NCBI GenBank assembly: GCA_002412555.1
Contig: DHVH01000281.1
Coordinates: forward strand, 1 to 5,634
Direction: 5' to 3'
Length of the DNA stretch: 5,634 bases
Origin: Marinilabiliaceae bacterium UBA5213
GTDB lineage: Bacteria; Bacteroidota; Bacteroidia; Bacteroidales; Marinilabiliaceae
The translations under genes were made by a program, and so were the position numbers. This document shows positions 1 to 5,634 of the stretch, piece by piece (position 1 is the stretch's first letter; each line of letters begins with the position of its first letter). The notes below the pieces were generated by a model. The model was not told the DNA's origin, did no database searches, and saw only the letters and a program-made list of their open reading frames with translations.

Positions 1-1079
1 CTTCGTTTATGGAAATGCCCAACACCAATCCGCAAACAGTCACCATTAACGAATTGGAGAAAAAATACCTCCTGGGAGCCGAAAAATCATTGGCCAACTA
101 CTCCTTTTACATGGGAGCCACCAATGACAATGTGAAAGAAGTTCTGAGGGTGGACCCAACCAAGGTTTGCGGGGTCAAAGTCTTCATGGGTTCATCGACT
201 GGAAACATGCTGGTAGATAACAAAGAAACGCTCAACAATATATTTCGCGAAATCCCCATGCTCATTGCCACCCACTGTGAAGATGAGCACATCATCCAAA
301 AAAACATGGCCGTGTATCAGCACAAGTATGGCGATAACATGCCCTTCAAATACCATCCGGATATCAGAAGCAGCGAAGCGTGTTACAAGTCGTCCTCTCT
401 GGCTGTAGAATTGGCCTCCAAATACAACAGTCGACTGCACATCCTGCATCTATCCACAGAAAAGGAATTGTCACTCCTCACCAATACGCTGCCCCTTGAA
501 CAAAAAAGAATTACGGGTGAAGCTTGTGTGCACCACCTGTGGTTCACACAAGAAGATTATGCTCAATATGGTTCACGCATCAAATGGAATCCGGCAGTTA
601 AGGGGCAAACCGACAGGGATGCCCTGCGCGAAGGATTGAAAAACAATCTGTTGGATGTGGTAGCCACCGATCATGCGCCACATACGCTGGACGAGAAAAA
701 CAATAACTATTTTATGGCACCTTCGGGGGGACCATTGGTACAACATGCGCTAATTGCCATGATGGAAATGGCCGAACAGGGTGTATTTACCAGAGAAATG
801 GTGGTGGAAAAGATGAGTCATGCGCCAGCGACCCTTTTTCGCATAGAAAAGCGCGGATATATACGTGAAGGCTATTATGCCGATTTAGTGCTATTAAATC
901 CGAAGGCCAGTGAAACCGTCACCGATGAATCGGTCAAATATAAATGCGGATGGTCGCCCTTCTCCGGTACAACTTTTAAACATGCAGTAAAAAACACTTG
1001 GGTTAACGGGCATCTGGTTTATGAAAATGGCACTGTCTATTCGAAACAAAAAGGCGACCGGCTCGTATTCAAGGCATAG
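1..1079 (+). CDS. pyrC: Dihydroorotase, class I-like (5'-truncated by window edge)
   Basis: This cytoplasmic zinc amidohydrolase interconverts N-carbamoyl-L-aspartate and L-dihydroorotate, the third step of de novo pyrimidine synthesis. The frame is already open at base 3 and the first residues (SFMEMPNTNP) match an internal part of the family, so the true start lies to the left. About 85-90 residues seem to be missing from a protein of about 445, including the N-terminal HxH metal-binding motif. Counting the Met at base 9 as 1, visible landmarks are GVKVFMGSSTG (55-65, K57 the probable carbamylated bridging lysine), ATHCED (87-92, metal His), LHILHLST (143-150, metal His), GEACVHHLWF (170-179), NPAVK (194-198) and ATDHAPHTL (219-227, catalytic Asp). 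The C-terminal VNGHLVYENG and DRLVF segments form the usual end of the amidohydrolase beta-sandwich. Related amidohydrolases (allantoinase, dihydropyrimidinase) share the fold, but the motif set fits the Bacteroidota dihydroorotase best. The stop is TAG at 1077-1079, and a lipoprotein gene follows after 22 bp. Confidence 0.93.
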   Translation, partial: SFMEMPNTNPQTVTINELEKKYLLGAEKSLANYSFYMGATNDNVKEVLRVDPTKVCGVKVFMGSSTGNMLVDNKETLNNIFREIPMLIATHCEDEHIIQKNMAVYQHKYGDNMPFKYHPDIRSSEACYKSSSLAVELASKYNSRLHILHLSTEKELSLLTNTLPLEQKRITGEACVHHLWFTQEDYAQYGSRIKWNPAVKGQTDRDALREGLKNNLLDVVATDHAPHTLDEKNNNYFMAPSGGPLVQHALIAMMEMAEQGVFTREMVVEKMSHAPATLFRIEKRGYIREGYYADLVLLNPKASETVTDESVKYKCGWSPFSGTTFKHAVKNTWVNGHLVYENGTVYSKQKGDRLVFKA

Positions 1080-1101
1080 CAACAGCATTTAACTATAGCC
1101 T

Positions 1102-1605
1102 ATGAAACAGTTATTTACCCCATTAGTATTGATCATCCTGTTTTTTGCGGGATGCGTTGAAACCAAAGTGCAGGAAGGCGTCATTGTATTGTCAGAAAAG
1201 GGACTCAGCACGGACAATCTGCTGGCCGACACCATTGTTTACAGTGTAGATATAATTAACTCAGACACCCTGGACACATGGGCCGACTGGCGCCTGAGAA
1301 ACATGAATACCCCAAAACTGGTCGAGGAGGTATTTGAAAATGTCTACAGTGGTCAGTTAAAGGCCTTCGACTATTTCACCGACACTGCACTTTCGGTGGA
1401 GGATGTTCGAAACATCGAAGACACACCTAATTATGCCCGAGGCTTAATCGAAGAAATACAGTTTGAAGAGACCTGGCTTTTTTCCCCCGAGCAACAAATT
1501 TTTCACAAAGAAGTGCACTCCTTTGTGCTGGCCTATGCCCTCTACGCCCAAAATGGCGAACGAATGGGGCTTAAGCCGGTCTTTCGTGTCCGACTAGAGA
1601 AATAA
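1102..1605 (+). CDS. Small predicted lipoprotein with GldN/PorN-like C-terminal region
   Basis: This 167-residue protein is not firmly identified. It begins with a lipoprotein signal peptide: a short basic start (MKQ), a hydrophobic stretch at residues 5-15 and a lipobox ending FAGC with the acceptor Cys at 18. The mature protein should therefore be lipid-anchored on the periplasmic side of the inner or outer membrane. Residues 73-103 (LVEEVFENVYSGQLKAFD, then a TALSVEDV segment) followed by 115-139 (LIEEIQFEETWLFS, then PEQQIFHKEV) recall the order of motifs in GldN/PorN. In that family an 'SG-x-hydrophobic-x-A-Y/F-D' segment precedes 'hydrophobic-K/E-E-x-W-F-F', and the family belongs to the type IX secretion/gliding ring. 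This is recollected similarity, not an alignment. The protein is shorter than GldN (about 300 residues), and a lipobox is not typical of GldN. There is no Shine-Dalgarno sequence before the ATG, as is common in Bacteroidota. The gene is probably co-transcribed with pyrC, 22 bp upstream. Gene reality is well supported; function is inference. Confidence 0.8.
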   Translation: MKQLFTPLVLIILFFAGCVETKVQEGVIVLSEKGLSTDNLLADTIVYSVDIINSDTLDTWADWRLRNMNTPKLVEEVFENVYSGQLKAFDYFTDTALSVEDVRNIEDTPNYARGLIEEIQFEETWLFSPEQQIFHKEVHSFVLAYALYAQNGERMGLKPVFRVRLEK

Positions 1606-1609
1606 GGCA

Positions 1610-2860
1610 TTAACGCAGAACAAACCGGGCCACTTTCCGGGTTATTTGTGAATCAATGACCTCGCGACCCGAGGTCATTTTTTCTATGGCCTCAGGCGTA
1701 TATTGCCGAATGGTTAACAAATCCACGCCACTGTTGTATCTGACTACAAAATTCTCTTTTAAATCATCCATTAAGGCCTTGGTATCCCGACTATCATCAA
1801 AGCAGGCTGAAAAATTTAGTGCGGAGTTTTGCATTAAGTTCATTTTTATACGGTAGCGACTAAAAAAGGATAGTATTTCTATCAGGCGATCTTCCATAAT
1901 AAATGAAAAATCGTGCGGAGAAACCGTCAGAAACACCTGGTCTTTCTTCAATATAAAAACCGGTACCGGTTCACTGATACCACTGCGCTCACAAATAACT
2001 GTGCCCTTACTTTCCGGATCGATAAAGGATTTGACGTGCAAAGCAATGTTCTTGTTTTGCAGGGGCTTAAGGGTCTTGGGATGAATGACCTGAGCACCGT
2101 AAAACGACAGCTCTATGGCTTCGTTGTAGGATAATTCATTGATTTTTACGGCCTCCTGGTACCATCTGGGGTCGGCATTCAGCACCCCTGGCACATCTTT
2201 CCAAATGGTCACTTCCGTGGCATCCAATACATATCCAAAAATGGCGGCGGAATAATCTGAGCCTTCACGCCCCAGGGTGGTGGTCAAATTGCTAAGCGTC
2301 CCACCCAAAAAACCCTGCGTTAAATATATGGAGTCTGCCTCAAACTGAAAAGTTTCTTTCATCAACTCGGCACTCAGCTCCCAGTTCACATTGGCATCGC
2401 GGTATAAATCATCCGTCTTAAGAACGGTACGCACATCCACCCATTGATTTAAAAGGGCCATTTTTAACCAATAATCAGACACGATTTTTGTCGAAAACAT
2501 CTCACCAAATGAAACAATCTGATCGTACTCAAAATCGAAATGCCGCGAAGGCGTTTGTTGCAGACGCTGCCCCAACAAGTCAGCCATTTGGTTAAAACCA
2601 GCACTCCCATGTATGTCTCCAAACAAATCTTTAACGATGGTTTGATGGTAATGAATAATTTCCTGCTGCTTTTGTTGACACAAATCCATCTCGCCCTTGT
2701 AATAGTAATGCGTCAGTTCTTCAAAGGCATTGGTCATTTTGCCCATAGCAGAAATCACCACTACCAAAGATTGGTTGGTTGTCTTTACGATATTGGTCAC
2801 ATTACGCACCCCTTCGGCATCCCTGACCGATGCCCCCCCAAACTTATATACACTAATCAT
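1610..2860 (-). CDS. lysC: Aspartate kinase, monofunctional (lysC-type)
   Basis: This cytoplasmic enzyme phosphorylates L-aspartate with ATP to 4-aspartyl phosphate, the entry step to lysine/diaminopimelate, threonine and methionine. The 416-residue frame carries the amino-acid-kinase domain in the right order: KFGGASV (6-12), SAMGKMTN (37-44), SFGEMFSTK (117-125), TQGFLGG (181-187), TTLGREGSDYSAA (194-206), TIWKDVPGVLNADPR (218-232) and the signature FYGAQVIHPKTLKPL (253-267). Residues from about 300 to the end form the ACT regulatory region, including MNLMQNSALNFSACFDD (340-356), which resembles the effector-binding part of lysine- or threonine-inhibited enzymes. Which amino acid inhibits it cannot be read from the sequence. 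There is no homoserine dehydrogenase domain, and the length is slightly below the usual 440-450. The start at 2860 is fixed by the conserved KFGG at residue 6. A GGGAGG lies only 2 bases before the ATG, unusually close. The gene converges on the lipoprotein gene (4 bp between stops) and diverges from mfd. Confidence 0.95.
   Translation of the reverse strand: MISVYKFGGASVRDAEGVRNVTNIVKTTNQSLVVVISAMGKMTNAFEELTHYYYKGEMDLCQQKQQEIIHYHQTIVKDLFGDIHGSAGFNQMADLLGQRLQQTPSRHFDFEYDQIVSFGEMFSTKIVSDYWLKMALLNQWVDVRTVLKTDDLYRDANVNWELSAELMKETFQFEADSIYLTQGFLGGTLSNLTTTLGREGSDYSAAIFGYVLDATEVTIWKDVPGVLNADPRWYQEAVKINELSYNEAIELSFYGAQVIHPKTLKPLQNKNIALHVKSFIDPESKGTVICERSGISEPVPVFILKKDQVFLTVSPHDFSFIMEDRLIEILSFFSRYRIKMNLMQNSALNFSACFDDSRDTKALMDDLKENFVVRYNSGVDLLTIRQYTPEAIEKMTSGREVIDSQITRKVARFVLR
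1655..1683 (+). terminator. Intrinsic terminator for the pyrC-lipoprotein unit, inside lysC
   Basis: Bases 1655-1664 (AATGACCTCG) and 1670-1679 (CGAGGTCATT) form a perfect 10-bp stem around a 5-base loop (CGACC). The run of six T at 1678-1683 overlaps the stem base. Read on the plus strand this is a classical Rho-independent terminator, 50 bp past the lipoprotein stop. It lies wholly within the C-terminal coding part of the opposing aspartate kinase gene (around residues 393-402, MTSGREVIDS). In the minus direction no T-run follows the stem, so it should be one-directional. Confidence 0.75.
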
Positions 2861-2880
2861 ATCCTCCCAGATTTAAACAT
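2857..2880 (-). other. Possible 7-codon leader ORF overlapping the lysC start (ATGA)
   Basis: On the minus strand an ATG at 2880-2878 opens a short frame, MFKSGRI. Its TGA stop (2859-2857) overlaps the aspartate kinase ATG (2860-2858) as ATGA. The kinase's Shine-Dalgarno-like GGGAGG (2868-2863) lies inside this frame, 2 bases from the kinase ATG. The peptide has no run of Lys, Thr or Met codons, so classical attenuation is not indicated; translational coupling is possible. The frame is short enough to be chance. Confidence 0.25.
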
Positions 2881-2899
2881 TTGTTGATGATTTTTTTTG

Positions 2900-2932
2900 C
2901 AAGGATCAAATTAAACGTATTTCGCATCAAAA
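2900..2932 (-). promoter_or_regulatory. Candidate lysC promoter (Bacteroidota type)
   Basis: On the minus strand a TTTTG (2928-2932) precedes GATCCTTG (2900-2907) by 20 bases. This resembles the Bacteroidota primary-sigma pattern of a -33 TTTG and a -7 TAnnTTTG at about 19-21 bases. The -7 element matches only four of six defined positions, so the call is tentative. Transcription would begin near 2893-2896, leaving a leader of roughly 33-36 bases before the aspartate kinase ATG. Confidence 0.4.
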
Positions 2933-2936
2933 ACCT

Positions 2937-2944
2937 TACTTTTG
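2937..2944 (+). promoter_or_regulatory. mfd promoter -7 element (TAnnTTTG)
   Basis: TACTTTTG matches the Bacteroidota -7 consensus TAnnTTTG at every defined position. It is followed by C and a run of eight A leading into AAAAG-ATG. A start about 5-8 bases downstream of the G (about 2949-2952) would leave an mRNA leader of only about 3-6 bases. I see no clear -33 TTTG at the expected distance; the region there (2911-2920) reads TTAAACGTAT. Confidence 0.6.
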
Positions 2945-2954
2945 CAAAAAAAAG

Positions 2955-5634
2955 ATGAGCTCGACTCCTGCTCCGGTACAAAAATATTTACAGCACCCGC
3001 ATATTTCAGTCATCCACAACTGGCTTCTAAAGCCAGATGGTCCTTTACATATAAAAGGGCTATCAGGCTCTGCCCCGGCACTGCTCATTACCGCTCTGCA
3101 AGATAAGCACCCCCAGCTTTTTGTGGCCTCAGACAAGGAAAGTGCGGCTTATTTGTACCACGATTTAGTGCAAATCAACCAGGAAAAGGATGTGTTTTTT
3201 CTGCCTTCCAGCTATAAGCGCTCCCCTGAATTTGGCCAGCCTGAAAGCAGCCAGTTGATATTGCGCACAGAAGCCCTACAGGAACTGCGGCATGCCAAGA
3301 CCCAACAATTTTTCATCACCTATACCGAAGCCCTTTTGGAAAAGGTTCCGGGGAGTTCCGTAATAGAAAAACAGACGCTTACCATTAGTAAAAACGAGCA
3401 AATAGACCTCTTCTTTGTCGTTGATTTTTTAAAAGAACTGGGCTTCAAGAAAGCCGACTTCGTCTATGAACCAGGCTACTACTCTGTGCGTGGGTCCATC
3501 CTGGATATCTACAGTTTTTCACATGAGGAACCTTTTCGCATCGACTTTTTTGGCGATGAAGTTGAAAGCATTCGCTCCTTCGATATAGAAAATCAACTCT
3601 CAAAAATAAGTTATGACGAGGTCACTATCATTCCCGAGCTGGTGGCTACGGGATCGGAGGACTATTGGCCACTCACTCAAGCGCTCACCGACAATTTGGT
3701 TATTTGGATGGATTCACCGGCGCTTGTTCAGGCCAGAATGAATGCCATTTTCGAAAAGGTAACTGTGCGCAATGATGCCGGGAAGTCAGAAGAACTTCAG
3801 GAATTAAAAATTCCTGAAGCCGGTCAATTGGTCGATGGCGACCTTTTGATGAAGCACTTACAAGGAAAGCCGCTCATCATACTAAACGCCACACAAGGTT
3901 ATAAACCAGCTCAAATCCTCCAATTTAACACAGTGCCTCAACCCTTGTTTCATAAAAACTTTGACATGGTGGAGGCCAACATCCTGGAGCGACAACAGGA
4001 GGGCTATCAAATCATTATTCTGTCGGATAACGACCGGCAGTTGGAGCGGCTTCGACAAATATTTAAAGACCGCGGGGACAAAATCAACTACAAAGAACTT
4101 CAGCATGCACTCCATGAGGGTTTTGTAGATCATGATCTAAAACTCTGCATCTATACGGATCACCAAATTTTTGACCGCTATCACAAGTTTTCACTCAAGA
4201 CTGACAAGAGTCGGTCGGCCCGACAATCCATCTCCATCAAAGAACTCACCCGACTCAACCCGGGCGATTTTGTGGTGCATGTTGACCATGGGATTGGGCG
4301 CTTTGGTGGACTGGTGACCGTCAATGAAAACGGGCATAAGCAAGAACTCATACAGCTGGTTTACCGTGACAGCGACATCCTTCTGGTCAATATTCACTCA
4401 TTGCACCGCATCAGTAAGTACAAAGGCCAGGAAGGCGAACCACCCAAAGTCCATAAACTAGGGCACGCCGCCTGGTCAAAAATGAAGGAAAAGACCAAGA
4501 AAAAAGTCAAGGACATTGCCCGAGAACTCATTGCACTGTATGCCCAACGCAAAGCCGAACCGGGCTTTGCCTTTTCGCCCGACTCCTACCTGCAAACCGA
4601 GTTGGAGGCTTCTTTTATATATGAGGACACGCCCGACCAGCTAAAAGCCACTGTGGCTGTGAAGCAGGACATGGAAGAGAAAAACCCAATGGACAGGCTG
4701 GTCTGTGGGGATGTGGGTTTTGGCAAGACCGAAATTGCCATCAGAGCCGCCTTTAAGGCGGTTACCGACAACAAACAGGTAGCCATTCTGGTGCCTACCA
4801 CCATTTTGGCCTTACAGCATTATCATACCTTCCGCGAAAGACTGGCCGACTTCCCCGTGCGCATCGAGCATGTGAGCCGACTGCGAAAATCAGGTGATGT
4901 TAAGCAGGTGTTGAAAGACACCCAAACAGGAAAAGTCGATATTCTTATTGGCACCCACCGATTGATAGGCAAGGATGTTGAATTTAAAGACATGGGCCTA
5001 CTTATAATTGATGAAGAGCAAAGATTTGGCGTGGCGGTAAAAGAAAAGCTTAAACGACTCAAAGTCAATGTAGATACTTTAACATTAACAGCCACACCCA
5101 TTCCGCGAACGCTGCAATTTTCACTCATGGGCGCCCGTGACTTATCCATTCTCAACACACCTCCTGCCAATCGGCATCCCATTTTCACCGAGCTGCACAC
5201 CTTCAATCAGGAGGTCATCAAAGAAGCCATCTTATATGAAGTGCAGCGAAACGGACAGGTGTTCTTTATCAATAACCGTGTCAATAATATTCTGGAAATC
5301 CAAAGTCTGCTCAACCGTATTTTACCCGACATAAAAACGGTTGTAGCCCACGGTCAAATGGACGGGGCAGCGCTGGAAAAAATCATGTTCGACTTCATCA
5401 ATGGGGATTATGATGTGCTAATAGCTACCACCATAATTGAATCGGGTTTGGACATACCCAATGCCAACACCATTATCATCAACAACGCACACCAGTTCGG
5501 ACTCAGTGAATTACATCAGTTGCGGGGACGTGTGGGCCGTTCCAACAAAAAAGCCTTTTGCTATTTGTTGGCACCTCCGGTAACTACATTGACCAACGAT
5601 GCCCGTCGTCGCCTAAAAATTTTGGAAGAATTCT
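2955..5634 (+). CDS. mfd: Transcription-repair coupling factor Mfd (3'-truncated by window edge)
   Basis: Mfd is an ATP-driven DNA translocase that removes RNA polymerase stalled at DNA lesions and recruits UvrA for nucleotide excision repair. The frame is open without a stop from ATG 2955 to the window end: 893 complete codons of about 1,110-1,120 expected. In order: a UvrB-like N-terminal module beginning near HIKGLSGSA (32-40) and including a GYYSVRGSILDIYSF segment and RIDFFGDEVES (about 173-205); an RNA-polymerase-interacting domain starting LNPGDFVVHVDHGIGRF (434-450); then the RecG-like helicase core. Core motifs are FIYEDTPDQ (554-562), Walker A GDVGFGKTE (585-593, K591), GTHRL (666-670), Walker B DEEQ (686-689), TATPIPRTL (712-720), ATTIIESG (824-831) and QLRGRVGRS (855-863). 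The start of the translocation region (ARRRLKILEEF) is the last thing visible; the rest and the C-terminal UvrA-mimic domain lie outside. No key residue seems missing. The start ATG follows a run of A with no Shine-Dalgarno, and its N-terminus fits the family length. Confidence 0.97.
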   Translation, partial: MSSTPAPVQKYLQHPHISVIHNWLLKPDGPLHIKGLSGSAPALLITALQDKHPQLFVASDKESAAYLYHDLVQINQEKDVFFLPSSYKRSPEFGQPESSQLILRTEALQELRHAKTQQFFITYTEALLEKVPGSSVIEKQTLTISKNEQIDLFFVVDFLKELGFKKADFVYEPGYYSVRGSILDIYSFSHEEPFRIDFFGDEVESIRSFDIENQLSKISYDEVTIIPELVATGSEDYWPLTQALTDNLVIWMDSPALVQARMNAIFEKVTVRNDAGKSEELQELKIPEAGQLVDGDLLMKHLQGKPLIILNATQGYKPAQILQFNTVPQPLFHKNFDMVEANILERQQEGYQIIILSDNDRQLERLRQIFKDRGDKINYKELQHALHEGFVDHDLKLCIYTDHQIFDRYHKFSLKTDKSRSARQSISIKELTRLNPGDFVVHVDHGIGRFGGLVTVNENGHKQELIQLVYRDSDILLVNIHSLHRISKYKGQEGEPPKVHKLGHAAWSKMKEKTKKKVKDIARELIALYAQRKAEPGFAFSPDSYLQTELEASFIYEDTPDQLKATVAVKQDMEEKNPMDRLVCGDVGFGKTEIAIRAAFKAVTDNKQVAILVPTTILALQHYHTFRERLADFPVRIEHVSRLRKSGDVKQVLKDTQTGKVDILIGTHRLIGKDVEFKDMGLLIIDEEQRFGVAVKEKLKRLKVNVDTLTLTATPIPRTLQFSLMGARDLSILNTPPANRHPIFTELHTFNQEVIKEAILYEVQRNGQVFFINNRVNNILEIQSLLNRILPDIKTVVAHGQMDGAALEKIMFDFINGDYDVLIATTIIESGLDIPNANTIIINNAHQFGLSELHQLRGRVGRSNKKAFCYLLAPPVTTLTNDARRRLKILEEF
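3795..3819. repeat. Perfect 11-bp hairpin inside mfd
   Basis: CTTCAGGAATT (3795-3805) and AATTCCTGAAG (3809-3819) are exact reverse complements separated by AAA. The sequence encodes about residues 281-289 of Mfd (LQELKIPEA), in the region between the UvrB-like module and the RNA-polymerase-interacting domain. No T-run follows on either strand, so it is not an ordinary intrinsic terminator. Any role is unknown. Confidence 0.6.

Larger units (their letters stand above)
2891..2953. repeat. 12-bp perfect inverted repeat flanking the divergent promoter region
   Basis: TTTTTTTTGCAA at 2891-2902 and TTGCAAAAAAAA at 2942-2953 are exact reverse complements with 39 bp between them. Each arm overlaps the start-proximal end of one promoter candidate: the lysC -7 region on the left, the mfd -7 element on the right. 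The likely reason is that both promoters end in the same TTGC-plus-A-run initial transcribed pattern, so it need not be a protein-binding operator. Low complexity of the A/T runs lowers its weight. Confidence 0.6.

Noticed and set aside
192..449. An 85-codon minus-strand frame opposite dihydroorotase
   Set aside because: It overlaps conserved dihydroorotase motifs and looks like a shadow of that gene's codon pattern.
1623..1643. Imperfect stem (AACCGG and CCGGGTT with a bulge) near the lysC stop as a terminator
   Set aside because: The pairing needs a bulge and no T-run follows on either strand; the nearby 1655-1683 hairpin is far better.
2540..2887. A 115-codon plus-strand frame opposite the 5' part of aspartate kinase
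   Set aside because: It is antisense to a well-conserved kinase domain, its product looks like no known protein, and no promoter or ribosome binding site supports it.
4126..4139. 14-bp perfect palindrome TAGATCATGATCTA in mfd
   Set aside because: A 14-bp palindrome has a fair chance of occurring in a window this size, and it has no loop, T-run or promoter context.
4747..4761. CCGCC and GGCGG arms around TTTAA, a hairpin-like sequence in mfd
   Set aside because: The arms are only 5-7 bp with no T-run, and the sequence is explained by common codons for RAAFKAV just after the Walker A motif.
4823..5206. A 127-codon open frame on the minus strand opposite mfd
   Set aside because: It lies fully within the helicase motifs of Mfd, is rich in Ser/Thr/Arg as expected of a shadow frame, and resembles no known family.
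1..5634. A new defence, mobile or biosynthetic system in this window
   Set aside because: Apart from the small lipoprotein, all the genes are recognised housekeeping genes, with no transposase, integrase, toxin-antitoxin pair, CRISPR repeats or abrupt change in base composition visible.

Overview
The window looks like ordinary chromosomal DNA of a member of the Bacteroidota. The basis for this is the dihydroorotase sequence type (GVKVFMGSSTG and ATHCED motifs), weak or absent Shine-Dalgarno sequences, a perfect TAnnTTTG promoter element ahead of mfd, and a lipoprotein resembling the GldN/PorN family, which is confined to that phylum. I cannot place it below phylum level with confidence. No tRNA, rRNA, insertion sequence, CRISPR array or prophage gene is visible.

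Layout: (1) 1-1079, plus strand, is the 3' four-fifths of a dihydroorotase gene (pyrimidine synthesis) that enters from the left. (2) 1102-1605, same strand, is a small predicted lipoprotein, 22 bp downstream and probably co-transcribed. (3) 1610-2860, minus strand, is a complete monofunctional aspartate kinase. It converges on the lipoprotein gene with only 4 bp between the two stop codons. (4) 2861-2954 is a compact divergent promoter region. (5) 2955-5634, plus strand, is the first 893 codons of mfd, the transcription-repair coupling factor, which runs off the right edge.

The genes do not form one functional system: pyrimidine synthesis, an envelope protein, the aspartate-family amino acid pathway and transcription-coupled repair sit side by side. 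The most interesting signals are regulatory or structural. A textbook intrinsic terminator for the pyrC-lipoprotein unit (1655-1683) lies inside the 3' coding end of the opposing aspartate kinase gene. A 12-bp perfect inverted repeat (2891-2902 and 2942-2953) brackets the divergent promoter region. The mfd promoter element lies so close to the ATG that its mRNA should be almost leaderless. A 7-codon mini-ORF ends in an ATGA overlap with the aspartate kinase start. A perfect 11-bp hairpin lies inside mfd. I found no convincing sign of a new biological system; the least-described gene is the GldN-like lipoprotein.
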